From assembly GCF_004766125.1 (NCBI RefSeq), contig NZ_SJSA01000001.1, forward strand, positions 310,001-374,000: a DNA stretch of 64,000 bases. The letters run 5' to 3'. How positions within the stretch are numbered: position 1 is the stretch's first letter; the number at the start of each line of letters is the position of its first letter. Of this stretch, positions 36,117 through 45,397 are shown one piece after another. The notes beneath the pieces are model-generated. The model was not told where the DNA came from. It did no database searches and saw only the letters and a program-made list of their open reading frames with translations. This DNA comes from Duncaniella freteri. GTDB taxonomy: Bacteria > Bacteroidota > Bacteroidia > Bacteroidales > Muribaculaceae. The translations under genes and the position numbers were made by a program.

Positions 36117-36991
36117 AAGTAGGAATCATTCAGCAGCACAACACCCCTGATATACCTGACAACCGCCGGCGCCTCGGCGAGAAAATCAAGGCACTCGCAT
36201 GTGAAGGAGCCCAACTTGTAGTGCTCCAGGAACTCCATGACTCCCTTTACTTCTGCCAGGTGGAAAGTGTCGACAATTTCGATATAGCAGTTCCGATACC
36301 GTCAGACACAACAGAATTCTATTCCAGAACGGCTCTCGAAAGCGGCATTGTGCTCGTGACATCAATATTCGAACGCCGTGCCGCCGGACTATACCACAAC
36401 ACCGCAGTGATATTCGAAAAAGATGGTTCAATAGCCGGGAAATACCGCAAAATGCACATTCCCGATGACCCCGCATATTACGAGAAATTCTATTTCACTC
36501 CGGGTGATATGGGATTCGAGCCCATATCAACAAGTGTGGGACGGCTCGGGGTTCTCGTGTGCTGGGACCAGTGGTACCCCGAGGCTGCCCGACTCATGGC
36601 TATGCGCGGAGCAGAAATGCTCATCTATCCTACAGCCATAGGATGGGAAAGCAGCGACACCGACGATGAAAAGATGCGTCAGCGCGAAGCATGGATCACA
36701 GTGCAGCGCGGCCACGCCGTGGCCAACGGACTCCCTGTAGTCACAGTCAACCGTGTCGGTTTCGAGCCTGATCCGTCAGGGGTGACCGGAGGCATCAGTT
36801 TTTGGGGTTCAAGCTTCGTTGCCGGTCCGCAAGGAGAATTCCTTTATCAAGCACCCGACAACACCGAGGCTGTAGCTGTAGTGGATATCGACATGAAACG
36901 CTGCGAGCAGGTGCGCCGCTGGTGGCCATTCCTGCGCGACAGGCGCATCGACAGTTTCTCCGGACTCACCCGACGCTACCTTGATGACTGA
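36113..36991 (+). CDS. aguB: N-carbamoylputrescine amidase
   Basis: A nitrilase-superfamily amidase that converts N-carbamoylputrescine to putrescine, CO2 and ammonia. The catalytic Glu-Lys-Cys triad is visible in LVVLQELHDSLYF, KYRKMHIPDDP and VCWDQWYPEAARLMAM. I choose ATG 36113 (MKVGIIQQHN), giving 292 residues, because it overlaps the aguA stop by ATGA; the frame is open 8 codons further. Confidence 0.95.
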   Translation: MKVGIIQQHNTPDIPDNRRRLGEKIKALACEGAQLVVLQELHDSLYFCQVESVDNFDIAVPIPSDTTEFYSRTALESGIVLVTSIFERRAAGLYHNTAVIFEKDGSIAGKYRKMHIPDDPAYYEKFYFTPGDMGFEPISTSVGRLGVLVCWDQWYPEAARLMAMRGAEMLIYPTAIGWESSDTDDEKMRQREAWITVQRGHAVANGLPVVTVNRVGFEPDPSGVTGGISFWGSSFVAGPQGEFLYQAPDNTEAVAVVDIDMKRCEQVRRWWPFLRDRRIDSFSGLTRRYLDD

Positions 36992-37589
36992 GAATAATAC
37001 CGCAATGAACCCAACAGGTCCGGAAATCCGTGTCACAAAGCCTTTCCGGACCGTATCAGGCGACTATTTTTCCGTGCTTCTCGGAGCATGGATTCCTCGT
37101 TACGGATGGCTGATGCTGCTTCCGGTTGCATTTTTTGTAACACTCGGCTATATGCTTCAGGATGAACGATGGCTGATTACAGCTCTTATACTGACCTTCA
37201 TTGTGGCTCCCATGGTAATGTCGTTTCTATATACTTACTACATGCTCACGCCCGAGGCTCGCCGTACAATCCTGAACAAAAGAGTGGAGATTGCAGAAGG
37301 AAAATACATCAGACTGACATATCTCCCATCCGAGAGCCGGACATCAGGCGGCAATGAAGCCGAGACGGCTGGCGATGCCACCAATGACCGAGACACAAAC
37401 AATCCCGGACCGGGAACCGCCGAAACGGTCCCGCAACCCGAGACAATATACTGGAACGAAATCGCGAAAATTAAATACACTTCACGATACTGCGTATACT
37501 TCATCAAAGGGGAAAAGATGCAGTTCCTACTCGTTCCATGGAATGCATTCCCCAGCCATAGTCAGAGGGACGACGCCCAGACAGCCTAA
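36984..37589 (+). CDS. YcxB-like two-helix membrane protein
   Basis: A 201-residue protein with two membrane helices at about residues 40-60 (WLMLLPVAFFVTLGYML) and 66-90 (LITALILTFIVAPMVMSFLY). A cytoplasmic part follows with a low-complexity Thr/Gly/Asn/Pro insert, ending IYWNEIAKIKYTSRYCVYFIKGEKMQFLLVPW. This resembles the YcxB-like family as I remember it. The ATG overlaps the aguB stop, so it is part of that operon. The function is unknown. Its stop overlaps the stop of the converging PepSY-like gene by 4 bases. Confidence 0.65.
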   Translation: MTENNTAMNPTGPEIRVTKPFRTVSGDYFSVLLGAWIPRYGWLMLLPVAFFVTLGYMLQDERWLITALILTFIVAPMVMSFLYTYYMLTPEARRTILNKRVEIAEGKYIRLTYLPSESRTSGGNEAETAGDATNDRDTNNPGPGTAETVPQPETIYWNEIAKIKYTSRYCVYFIKGEKMQFLLVPWNAFPSHSQRDDAQTA

Positions 37590-38038
37590 TCATTCATGTC
37601 AATGCCATTGAGCTTTCCGAGCTTGCTGAACTTCAATTCCACACCGTCGGACAATTCTATCTCATAGCCCTTGAAACTATTTTCAACCTTGACAATGTAG
37701 GCTCCGTTGCCATTATTCTTGACGTAATTGCGTATAGACCGGATCACAAGTTCCTGAGGCACCTCTTTCTTCTTGCAGTCCACGGATGTCCACTTCCCGG
37801 CATTATTGAACTCAATCTTAGTGCCATTGACAAGCTTCACATCATAGTCAGTCCTCTTAAGCAGATGCTTGTCAACCTTTATCATAGCGATCTTGGCTTT
37901 AGGGAAATATTTGGCAATCATCTCCTGCGCCGGCTGAGGCAGCTGGCTGCGGTCAAGAGTGTACTTATCAGCACGAGCTGCAACACTGATGCAAAACACG
38001 GCGAGAAAGGCGATTAAAAATTTCTTCTTATCAGTCAA
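37586..38038 (-). CDS. Periplasmic PepSY-like (DUF2874) protein
   Basis: A 150-residue exported protein with a signal peptide (FLIAFLAVFCISVAARA) and two PepSY-like repeats (LPQPAQEMIAKYFPKAKI, DYDVKLVNGTKIEFNNAGKW, then YEIELSDGVELKFSKLGKLNG). This is the Bacteroidetes PepSY-like family (PF11396), presumed to bind peptides or inhibit enzymes in the periplasm, but no activity is proven for this one. It stands alone on the minus strand between two plus-strand units. Confidence 0.8.
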   Translation of the reverse strand: MTDKKKFLIAFLAVFCISVAARADKYTLDRSQLPQPAQEMIAKYFPKAKIAMIKVDKHLLKRTDYDVKLVNGTKIEFNNAGKWTSVDCKKKEVPQELVIRSIRNYVKNNGNGAYIVKVENSFKGYEIELSDGVELKFSKLGKLNGIDMND

Positions 38039-38102
38039 TTATTTTGATTTAAGGTATAACGTCACTCCGACAGCAAATGTTTCCGCCCAAATTGCCTCTT
38101 TA

Positions 38103-38134
38103 TTTGCATCCTACAGGATGATTTCGTAACTTTG
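38103..38134 (+). promoter_or_regulatory. Promoter of the LysE-type exporter
   Basis: TTTG (38103-38106), 20 bases, TAACTTTG (38127-38134). The -7 element overlaps the first open codons of the longest frame, so translation must start further down, at 38165 or 38168. Confidence 0.75.
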
Positions 38135-38164
38135 CATTTTGTAGTGATACACTTACCTATCATA

Positions 38165-38791
38165 ATGATGAGGGGAATCCTCATAGGGATTCTTGTGTCG
38201 GCTCCAATGGGGCCGATAGGGATGCTGTGTATCCAACGAACACTCAACCGTGGGCGATGGCCTGCATTCTATACCGGTGTCGGAGCCGGATTGAGCGACC
38301 TTATCTACTGTCTGCTCACCGGACTGGGACTATCGTTTGTCACCGATTTCGTACAGGACAATCAAAGCCTTCTTCAGTTGATAGGCTCGGTGGTGCTGTT
38401 AGTATATGCCGGCTATCTCTTCGGAGCAAATCCGTCACGCACGCTACAGTCGCAAGGAGTGCAGTCAATGAGCAACTGGAAAGACTTCGTGACAGGATTC
38501 CTGCTGACATTCTCCAATCCGTTCATATTGTTTTTCATTATCGGACTGTTTGCAAGGTTCAGTTTTCTCGCACCTGAGTTTGAAGCATACCACTATGTGG
38601 CAGGATACATCTCGATATTCGCAGGAGCTGTAATGTGGTGGTTTGGTGTGACATGGATTGTCAATAAGATGAGGAGCCATTTCAACATCCGCTCATTATG
38701 GTTGCTCAACCGTATAGTGGGGGCACTTATAATGCTCATGGGTGCCATAGGGCTCGTGACTGCTCTTCACGAGCTGTTTGTGAACCATTAA
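38165..38791 (+). CDS. LysE/RhtB-family amino acid exporter
   Basis: A 208-residue inner-membrane protein with six hydrophobic helices. It opens MMRGILIGILVSAPMGPIGMLCIQRTLNRGR, the typical LysE start with its Pro-Gly bend, and ends with a long helix LLNRIVGALIMLMGAIGLVTAL. The family exports amino acids or related metabolites; the substrate is unknown. The chosen start (38165 or 38168) follows from the promoter position. A very short ORF follows 43 bases later. Confidence 0.82.
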   Translation: MMRGILIGILVSAPMGPIGMLCIQRTLNRGRWPAFYTGVGAGLSDLIYCLLTGLGLSFVTDFVQDNQSLLQLIGSVVLLVYAGYLFGANPSRTLQSQGVQSMSNWKDFVTGFLLTFSNPFILFFIIGLFARFSFLAPEFEAYHYVAGYISIFAGAVMWWFGVTWIVNKMRSHFNIRSLWLLNRIVGALIMLMGAIGLVTALHELFVNH

Positions 38792-38834
38792 GCCGTGCCC
38801 GATGTTTCTTATAATAGATTAAACATCAACTATT

Positions 38835-38993
38835 ATGGAAAAGAAACACGACAATACCCCCGACAAAGCAGCAGAGACACTACCAGGCGTAGACATCAAC
38901 AGAGCTGACGACAATAAGGTGACCCCTCAACTTCTGAACGAGGAGACCAAAGAACTCAACAACAATCCACGAAACAACGAAATAGACAAGTAG
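38835..38993 (+). CDS. Small hydrophilic protein, 52 aa
   Basis: A 52-codon ORF with ATG at 38835 and TAG at 38991. The product (MEKKHDNTPDKAAETLPGVD at the start, ending NNEIDK) is highly charged, Asn/Asp/Glu/Lys-rich and without hydrophobic stretches. It looks like a disordered or stress-type small protein. It sits between the exporter gene and a strong terminator, with codon use like its neighbours, so I think it is real, but I do not recognise the family. Confidence 0.55.
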   Translation: MEKKHDNTPDKAAETLPGVDINRADDNKVTPQLLNEETKELNNNPRNNEIDK

Positions 38994-39040
38994 AAGTCTA
39001 CAGCTTTCTCCTCTCGTCCAAAATATTATTGCAGACAATA

Positions 39041-39093
39041 AACACAAGGGACAGAAATTCCGTATCTACGGAACTTCTGTCCCTTGTGTTTTT
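39041..39093 (+). terminator. Terminator after the small ORF
   Basis: Perfect 16-base arms (39041-39056 and 39075-39090) with an 18-base loop, ending in a T-run. It closes the lysE-type/small-ORF transcript. Confidence 0.85.
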
Positions 39094-39131
39094 GAATAAT
39101 ACCTAATCCCCTGTCAGGCTTATTGAAAAGA

Positions 39132-39166
39132 GAGGATGTGCCATAATCATATCATGGCACATCCTC
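39132..39166 (-). terminator. Terminator of the 39228 lipoprotein gene
   Basis: Perfect 13-base arms (39132-39144, 39154-39166) with a 9-base loop and a T-rich tail on the minus strand. Confidence 0.7.
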
Positions 39167-39227
39167 CAATCGCTTTACTCATATAATACAGTTTCACATC
39201 AACTGTATCATAACGTCCTGCCTACTG

Positions 39228-39707
39228 TCAGTCGACCGAATCAGTGATGGTCTGCTCCGGAGTGTCAGTGCCTCCGCCGGTATCACCGGGCTGGTCATCA
39301 GGTGAAGCCACGATGTTGAGCTTATACTGGAATATGCCCCAGCCTATCGACTTGTTGACCTGGAATATCTGAGTGTTAACCCTGAGATAGTGAGTGCCTT
39401 CTTTCATCCCTTCAGTGTCGATATCAACCGCAAAAGGAGCTATCGATGTGGTGAGGAAAGGTATGTTGTCGAGGAAATAGGTGGTCATACCGAGTACAGC
39501 CTCTCCGGTTCCGGGTGCAGGCGTCACTTTCAGCCCTTCGATCTTCAGGGTATCACCTTCAACAACTGTCAGCACCCCATCAGTGAGTGTGCCGCCTGAA
39601 TACTCGATGGATACGCTTACATCAGGCACTTTGCTGTCGTCATCATCACAAGATGCCACAAATGCCAGCATAGGGAGTGCGAGAAATAGAGAGAGGAACT
39701 TTTTCAT
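39228..39707 (-). CDS. Lipoprotein of unknown function, 159 aa
   Basis: A 159-residue lipoprotein: signal peptide KKFLSLFLALPMLAFVASC with Cys at about residue 20, followed by DDDDSK, the acidic pattern that in Bacteroides often marks surface-exposed lipoproteins. The remainder is beta-rich (VSIEYSGGTLTDGVLTVVEGDTLKI) and ends in a Gly/Thr/Pro tail. I do not recognise the family. It lies 45 bases downstream of clpB and may be partly co-transcribed with it. Confidence 0.75.
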   Translation of the reverse strand: MKKFLSLFLALPMLAFVASCDDDDSKVPDVSVSIEYSGGTLTDGVLTVVEGDTLKIEGLKVTPAPGTGEAVLGMTTYFLDNIPFLTTSIAPFAVDIDTEGMKEGTHYLRVNTQIFQVNKSIGWGIFQYKLNIVASPDDQPGDTGGGTDTPEQTITDSVD

Positions 39708-39752
39708 AATTATTATAGTTAATTAGTGAGTTGATATCTACTTATATATGTA

Positions 39753-42341
39753 TTAATTTTTGAATATTATATCATTTCCGTCATAGTCTATGACAATCGG
39801 ATGCTCACGGTCCACTTTCTGAGCGAGGATATCCTTGCTCAACTGATTGAGCACCATGCGGTGGATCACCCGCTTGACCGGACGCGCACCGAATTCGGGA
39901 TCGTAACCCTCCTCGGCAAGAAACTTGAGTGCCGCCGGAGTGACTTCGAGAGTAATACCGTTGGCAGAAAGCATCTTCTGTATCGACCTTATCTGCAAAC
40001 CTACTATCTCTTCGATCTCAGCCTCGTCAAGAGGTGTGAACATTATGATCTCATCGATGCGGTTGAGGAACTCAGGACGGATAGTCTGCTTCAAGAGCTC
40101 TATCACTTCATTCTTGGTGTTCTCGATGGTCACCTCACGGTTGTCGGGGGTCATCTTGGCGAAATTATCACGTATGAGTGACGATCCCATATTGGATGTC
40201 ATGATGATTATGGTGTTCTTGAAGTTCACCATACGCCCCTTGTTGTCGGTGAGTCTGCCGTCGTCAAGCACCTGTAGAAGAATGTTGAACACATCGGGAT
40301 GGGCTTTTTCTATCTCATCGAACAGCACCACCGAGTAAGGTTTGCGCCTCACAGCCTCAGTGAGCTGCCCACCCTCGTCATAACCGACATATCCCGGAGG
40401 CGCGCCTACAAGCCTTGACACCGAATGCTTCTCCTGATACTCGCTCATATCGATACGGGTCATCATATTCTCGTCATCGAACAGGTATTCGGCAAGAGCC
40501 TTTGCAAGCTCGGTCTTACCTACACCTGTGGTACCGAGGAAGATGAATGAGCCGATAGGACGCCGGGGGTCATTGAGCCCTGCACGAGAGCGGCGTACGG
40601 CATCGGCAATAGCACGGATGGCATCGTTCTGACCCACAACCCTATGATGAAGCTCAGTCTCAAGATGGAGCAGTTTCTCCTTCTCGGTCTGCACCATCTT
40701 ATTGACAGGAATCCCGGTCCAGCGTGACACCACGTCGGCGATGTCCTCCGAGTCGACCTCCTCCTTTATGAGAGCCTTCTCGCCCTGCATCATCTTCAGT
40801 TGCTCCTGGATGTCGGCATTCTCCTTCTCCTTCTGCTGAATCCTGGAGTAACGGATTTCGGCTACACGGGCATAATCACCCTCACGCTCGGCACGCTCGG
40901 CATCGAAATTCAGCTGTTCGATCTCGATCTTATTCTGCTGAATTCTGTTGATCAGATCCTTCTCAGCCTTCCATTTGGCTGTGAAATCCTTCTCACGGTC
41001 ACGCAGATCGGCAAGTTCCTTTTCAATCTCCTTCACCTTAGGCTTGTCACCCTCGCGCTTGATAGCCTCCCTCTCTATCTCTTTCTGAGCTATAAGACGG
41101 GATATCTCGTCAAGAGCCTGAGGTACCGAATCGATTTCAAGACGCAGCTTGGATGCAGCCTCGTCAACAAGATCGATAGCCTTGTCAGGGAGGAAACGAT
41201 CGGTGATGTAACGTTCCGACAGAGTGACCGCTGCTATGATAGCCTCGTCACGGATACGTACCTTGTGGTGGTTCTCGTAACGCTCCTTAAGTCCGCGCAG
41301 GATAGCGATAGCAGCCGCCTCATCAGGCTCATTCACCATCACTTTCTGGAAACGGCGTTCGAGAGCCTTGTCCTTTTCAAAATACTTCTGGTACTCATCA
41401 AGAGTCGTCGCACCGATGGAGCGCAGCTCACCGCGGGCGAGCGCGGGCTTGAGAATATTGGCGGCATCCATGGCACCCTCACCCTTACCGGCACCCACAA
41501 GAGTGTGGATCTCGTCAATAAAGAGGATGATTTCACCATCGGCTCCGGTCACTTCATTGACGATAGCCTTCAGACGCTCCTCAAACTCGCCTTTATACTT
41601 TGCACCGGCAACAAGGGCACCCATGTCAAGCGAGTATATCTGCTTGCTGCGCAGATTCTCGGGCACGTCACCGCGCACAATCCTCTGTGCAAGCCCCTCG
41701 GCGATAGCGGTCTTGCCGGTGCCCGGCTCACCGATGAGCATAGGGTTGTTCTTCGTGCGTCGCGAAAGGATCTGGAGCACTCGGCGTATCTCGTCATCAC
41801 GACCGATGACCGGATCGAGCTTACCTTCGCGGGCACGTTCATTCAGGTTAATGGCATATTTGGATAATGCCTGATATGTGTCCTCGGCACTCTGGTCAGT
41901 AGCTTTCTTCCCTTTGCGCAGCTCAGCCACAGCGGCTTCAAGTTCACGTTGGCTCAATCCGGCATCCTTAAGGATTGTTGCAGCCGGAGAGTTGACCGTG
42001 AAGATCGCCATAAGCAGAGCTTCAAGAGTCACGTACTCATCACCCTGCTTTTTGGCTATGTCAAGAGCTTTCTGGAGGACATCATTGGAAGTACGGCTGA
42101 GGTATGGCTCGCCACCTGACACACGCGGTTCGGAGGCTATCTTTTCATCAACCTGACGCATCAAGGTGGCAGTACTTGCCCCCACCTTGGAAAATATAAA
42201 GTTGATGAGCGATTCACCCTCAGTCATAACCCCTTTAAGAAGATGTACGGGTTCGATAGCCTGATTGCCTGCTCCCCGGGCAATCTCTATCGCCTTCTGT
42301 ATCGCTTCCTGAGACTTAATTGTAAAATTATTGAAGTTCAT
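39753..42341 (-). CDS. clpB: ClpB disaggregase
   Basis: ClpB pulls apart protein aggregates with DnaK. The 862-residue protein has the N-domain ([19 protein letters not shown]), AAA-1 with Walker [17 protein letters not shown] and Walker [14 protein letters not shown]. The long coiled-coil middle domain follows (about residues 400-520, rich in Glu/Lys heptads), then AAA-2 with Walker [17 protein letters not shown] and the arginine-finger region. The length and order match ClpB rather than ClpA/ClpC. No consensus promoter or CIRCE-like repeat is obvious upstream. Confidence 0.96.
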   Translation of the reverse strand: MNFNNFTIKSQEAIQKAIEIARGAGNQAIEPVHLLKGVMTEGESLINFIFSKVGASTATLMRQVDEKIASEPRVSGGEPYLSRTSNDVLQKALDIAKKQGDEYVTLEALLMAIFTVNSPAATILKDAGLSQRELEAAVAELRKGKKATDQSAEDTYQALSKYAINLNERAREGKLDPVIGRDDEIRRVLQILSRRTKNNPMLIGEPGTGKTAIAEGLAQRIVRGDVPENLRSKQIYSLDMGALVAGAKYKGEFEERLKAIVNEVTGADGEIILFIDEIHTLVGAGKGEGAMDAANILKPALARGELRSIGATTLDEYQKYFEKDKALERRFQKVMVNEPDEAAAIAILRGLKERYENHHKVRIRDEAIIAAVTLSERYITDRFLPDKAIDLVDEAASKLRLEIDSVPQALDEISRLIAQKEIEREAIKREGDKPKVKEIEKELADLRDREKDFTAKWKAEKDLINRIQQNKIEIEQLNFDAERAEREGDYARVAEIRYSRIQQKEKENADIQEQLKMMQGEKALIKEEVDSEDIADVVSRWTGIPVNKMVQTEKEKLLHLETELHHRVVGQNDAIRAIADAVRRSRAGLNDPRRPIGSFIFLGTTGVGKTELAKALAEYLFDDENMMTRIDMSEYQEKHSVSRLVGAPPGYVGYDEGGQLTEAVRRKPYSVVLFDEIEKAHPDVFNILLQVLDDGRLTDNKGRMVNFKNTIIIMTSNMGSSLIRDNFAKMTPDNREVTIENTKNEVIELLKQTIRPEFLNRIDEIIMFTPLDEAEIEEIVGLQIRSIQKMLSANGITLEVTPAALKFLAEEGYDPEFGARPVKRVIHRMVLNQLSKDILAQKVDREHPIVIDYDGNDIIFKN

Positions 42342-42452
42342 GAGCTATATTTTGTAAGTTGAAGGTTCGTGATATAATCCTTATACCTATACTAACAAAA
42401 ATCATGCCAATTGGTTTTCGGGACAGAAGGACCGAGGGTAACAAACAGCGCT

Positions 42453-42731
42453 TTAAGCAAACAGGGAAGGGTATGTGTCATCAGTCCGGCGTCCGGGAGA
42501 TGACGTTTTGGCAGATGCGGGACGGAAAACTATATTATGCTGCTGCGTCCATCCCTGTGTGCGGTTACGCAGCCTGACAGTGACGATACCCGACTCGGCA
42601 GGAGCGGATGTACGCACCTGCTGGAACACGTCGCTGAGCGTTGTCACGCCACTCATGGTGAGTGACAAAAGTACAGTCCCGCATGACTGGGCGGTGACTT
42701 GAAGAAGGTCGGTGCGATGTATTGCAGTCAT
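42453..42731 (-). CDS. Small conserved protein, 92 aa
   Basis: A 92-residue protein (MTAIHRTDLLQVTAQSCGTV, LSDVFQQVRTSAPAESGIVTVRLRNRTQGWTQQHNI). I recall similar short proteins next to housekeeping genes in Bacteroidales but no function. There is no signal peptide or membrane segment. It has a plausible -7 element 28 bases upstream and precedes clpB by 111 bases in the same direction, so the two may be co-transcribed. Confidence 0.6.
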   Translation of the reverse strand: MTAIHRTDLLQVTAQSCGTVLLSLTMSGVTTLSDVFQQVRTSAPAESGIVTVRLRNRTQGWTQQHNIVFRPASAKTSSPGRRTDDTYPSLFA

Positions 42732-42758
42732 AATAAGAGAGATTTATGTTTGCCGATA

Positions 42759-42766
42759 CAAAAATA
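42759..42766 (-). promoter_or_regulatory. -7 element for the 92-aa gene (and clpB)
   Basis: Minus-strand TATTTTTG fits TAnnTTTG. Confidence 0.45.
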
Positions 42767-42860
42767 CACCTCCACACGAGCAACTTTCATGCCCACTCAG
42801 ACTTAAAAAAGTTAAAACACAGCATATGCCTGGCTAAATGACACGCCATAATAACATAAA

Positions 42861-42890
42861 AAAGGCATTGCCGATCACAGCAATGCCTTT
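42861..42890 (-). terminator. Terminator of the fimbrial locus
   Basis: Perfect arms AAAGGCATTG and CAATGCCTTT with a 10-base loop and a T-run on the minus strand, 34 bases after the last adhesin-like gene. Confidence 0.8.
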
Positions 42891-42923
42891 CCCTATATGA
42901 AGTCGATAATATATTACCGGAAA

Positions 42924-45365
42924 TCAATCATCCACGTCACGCACACAGCGGATAGAACATCCGGTGGCTCGGCGGGTATATCCGAAACCTGTCTCGAAGG
43001 GGTACATGAACGACGGAGTGTGCATGTGGAATGCATTGGTACGTCCACCCTTTCCACCGGTAGTGGTGTGGTAGTTACCGCAATAGCCCACCTGATTGAA
43101 TGTGCCGCCAGCCATGCGCACACCCTGCGACGGGAAGAACACCGTGATATCAGCAGCACCGCTCAATCCTGCATTCTTGAACACCTTGGTCATACACATA
43201 TTATAACCGCGTGCCGCCTCATTAACAGCCTTGGAATCCTTGGTATTCATGCTCGGATAATCATCCGATCCTGTATTGACTCCCGTTTTTGTGAATGACA
43301 GCCACATGTCGCCCGGAGGAACCATCCATCCGGCAGGACATGGATCAAAAATAGATTTCTCAGTTGCACCATTATCAGAAAGAATAGCTCCACTCGCAGA
43401 ATCAACAACATATTGCAAAGCAGATGTAAATGAAGTACCTCCCCAAAGATTATCGGCATGATTAGGATTCGGGAAATACCAGTCACCATCCGTTCCTGCC
43501 ACACATTGAGAGGCTAAAGAAGGATTCTGCACAGAGCCGTCGGTATCCAACAATGGTGAAATAAACTTCGTGGGATTTTTAATTGAATATTCGATAGTAC
43601 CGACTGTAGCAGATGTCTGAGCTACATCAAATATATAACCTGTATTGACCTTGTTACCGGTCTGGCTTGTCATCGGTATCTGTTTATATGAATTATCATA
43701 GAGCTGTCCGATATAGGCTTTGTCATAATTTTTCTGACCACCTAACGATCCATAGCTTGAACCGGCTTCGCCACGCCCCCAAGCAGCCGGGAACGGATCT
43801 TTGCGCCCCCACTGATAGTGACAACCGAATGTATCGGCAGGACGGGACGGCTTTCGGCTGCGGCTCAAAGCGCCAAGATTACACGTCATAAGCGAACGTC
43901 CCTTTCGGGTACGTCCCTGAGCAGTCTTGATCCCCTTGGCATCCCATTCAAACGTGTAGTAAGGCACAGCCGCCGCAAGTTCGGCAGGCTTGTCGTTGTT
44001 GACCCAGATGTGCCAGGACCATACAACCTCATGATCGGCATTGTAGCCGGCAATAAGGGCATTGCCGTTGGCAGTTCCCGATTTGACGTGTATGCGGTCA
44101 TATTTGTCAAGCCATACCCGATCGTTTGATGAATTGTTGCCTATCACATTGGCCTGCTGCCATATGATGCTGACACTTGTGATTTTTTTCTTCGGGTCTT
44201 TCTTATTGACATAATCGGTGTACTTCCAGCCTCCGCCGGTCTCGGTGCGGGTATAGGGGTCAAACATTATCTCATCGTTGTGAGCAAGCACAAAGCAGTT
44301 GGCAGGAGCGGCAAGCACACGGTTGTCACGGTGCTCGGAATTGATGTTCAGGGTAATATTGTAATTGTGGTTGCGACGCACATTGAAGTCGTTGACATCG
44401 TTAGCCCCAAGATATATGGTATAGAGGAAGTTTGATCCATTGGATTTAGAAGACACAAAGAGCTGTACATAGAGAGCCTTTTCAGGCGCACCGTCATTCT
44501 TGGTTCCTGGATCAGTATTTCCGTTGGTGCCTCGGCGGTTAGCAGGCATATAGAACGTGTATACCTCGCCCGAAGCAAGCTGCTTGTCGATTGTCACCGA
44601 ACGTGTCACGAATTCGTCTCCAAGAGGATAATTCTGCTCTTTCGGAGTCTCCTCCATACGCATCTTCTCAGGCATATTGTTGATGATCACACGAGTCACC
44701 ACCAGTCCCTTGGCAGCCTCCGCCGTCACATACTTGAAACTGATCTTCGCCATCATACGCGTGAGGTGGATATCTATGGGGAGCAGATCTGTCTCCTTAC
44801 GGATGGTCTCCTTCACGTTACCCTCCATAAGCAGGTATTCATCCTTGCCCATCTCAACATTCTCCTCGGTGAATGGGTACTCATAACCAACAAACTTTTC
44901 GATTGTGGACAGGTCCTTGTTCTTAGCCCATTCAGGGTCGCCGGTATTGGCAAGCACATACACATGGCTGTCCTCACCTTCAGCCAGACGTATATTGAGC
45001 TTACGGATTTCGGTTGAGACCACTTCATAATATCTCGGAGCTATAAGCTGATTTCCGATCGAATCGAACTGGAACACCCATATGTCATGCAGGGCCTCCT
45101 CAGCCGCCTTTTCTGGATCGGCAGGCTTTTCTTCATCATCATTATCGCCCTCTGCGCGAGAAGGGATATCGTTAACCAACGGCTTTCCGATCACCTTAGG
45201 CTTTTCGGGATGCAGACGCAATGGCACCTCAATAGTGGCGGCACGGTCACCTGGCAAAGCCTCGGGATCTTCAGTACGATCAAATACTGTATCGGAGCAC
45301 GCCACCGCACCCCACAGCAACGGAACCGAAGCTGCTATACGTACAATCTGTCGAAAATTTATCAT
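42924..45365 (-). CDS. Modular fimbrial-type lipoprotein, paralog 1 (DUF4906-like)
   Basis: About 813 residues, a putative fimbrial tip or surface adhesin. I start at ATG 45365 (MINFRQIVRIAASVPL), giving lipobox LLWGAVACSD. The frame is open to a GTG at 45401, overlapping the upstream gene. The N-terminal half is fimbrillin/DUF4906-like: GDRAATIEVPLRL, IWVFQFDSIGNQLIAPRYYE, DEYLLMEGNVKETIRKET, YTIYLGANDVNDFNVRRNHNYNI. The C-terminal half carries YQWGRKDPFP, SIFDPCPAGWMVPPGDMW and a Cys-containing end GCSIRCVRDVD, like a Fibrobacter-type paralogous (lectin/adhesin-like) domain. It is the last of three tandem copies. Relative to copies 2 and 3, the N-half is the same protein-wise but differs at many silent sites. 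Confidence 0.78.
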   Translation of the reverse strand: MINFRQIVRIAASVPLLWGAVACSDTVFDRTEDPEALPGDRAATIEVPLRLHPEKPKVIGKPLVNDIPSRAEGDNDDEEKPADPEKAAEEALHDIWVFQFDSIGNQLIAPRYYEVVSTEIRKLNIRLAEGEDSHVYVLANTGDPEWAKNKDLSTIEKFVGYEYPFTEENVEMGKDEYLLMEGNVKETIRKETDLLPIDIHLTRMMAKISFKYVTAEAAKGLVVTRVIINNMPEKMRMEETPKEQNYPLGDEFVTRSVTIDKQLASGEVYTFYMPANRRGTNGNTDPGTKNDGAPEKALYVQLFVSSKSNGSNFLYTIYLGANDVNDFNVRRNHNYNITLNINSEHRDNRVLAAPANCFVLAHNDEIMFDPYTRTETGGGWKYTDYVNKKDPKKKITSVSIIWQQANVIGNNSSNDRVWLDKYDRIHVKSGTANGNALIAGYNADHEVVWSWHIWVNNDKPAELAAAVPYYTFEWDAKGIKTAQGRTRKGRSLMTCNLGALSRSRKPSRPADTFGCHYQWGRKDPFPAAWGRGEAGSSYGSLGGQKNYDKAYIGQLYDNSYKQIPMTSQTGNKVNTGYIFDVAQTSATVGTIEYSIKNPTKFISPLLDTDGSVQNPSLASQCVAGTDGDWYFPNPNHADNLWGGTSFTSALQYVVDSASGAILSDNGATEKSIFDPCPAGWMVPPGDMWLSFTKTGVNTGSDDYPSMNTKDSKAVNEAARGYNMCMTKVFKNAGLSGAADITVFFPSQGVRMAGGTFNQVGYCGNYHTTTGGKGGRTNAFHMHTPSFMYPFETGFGYTRRATGCSIRCVRDVDD

Positions 45366-45397
45366 TATTATAATTATAGTGTAAAAGTTATGACATA

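Noticed and set aside
40800..41867. 355-codon plus-strand frame opposite clpB
   Set aside because: It lies fully inside clpB, is Leu/Ile/Thr-rich without family motifs, and long antisense frames are common opposite ClpB-type coding sequence.
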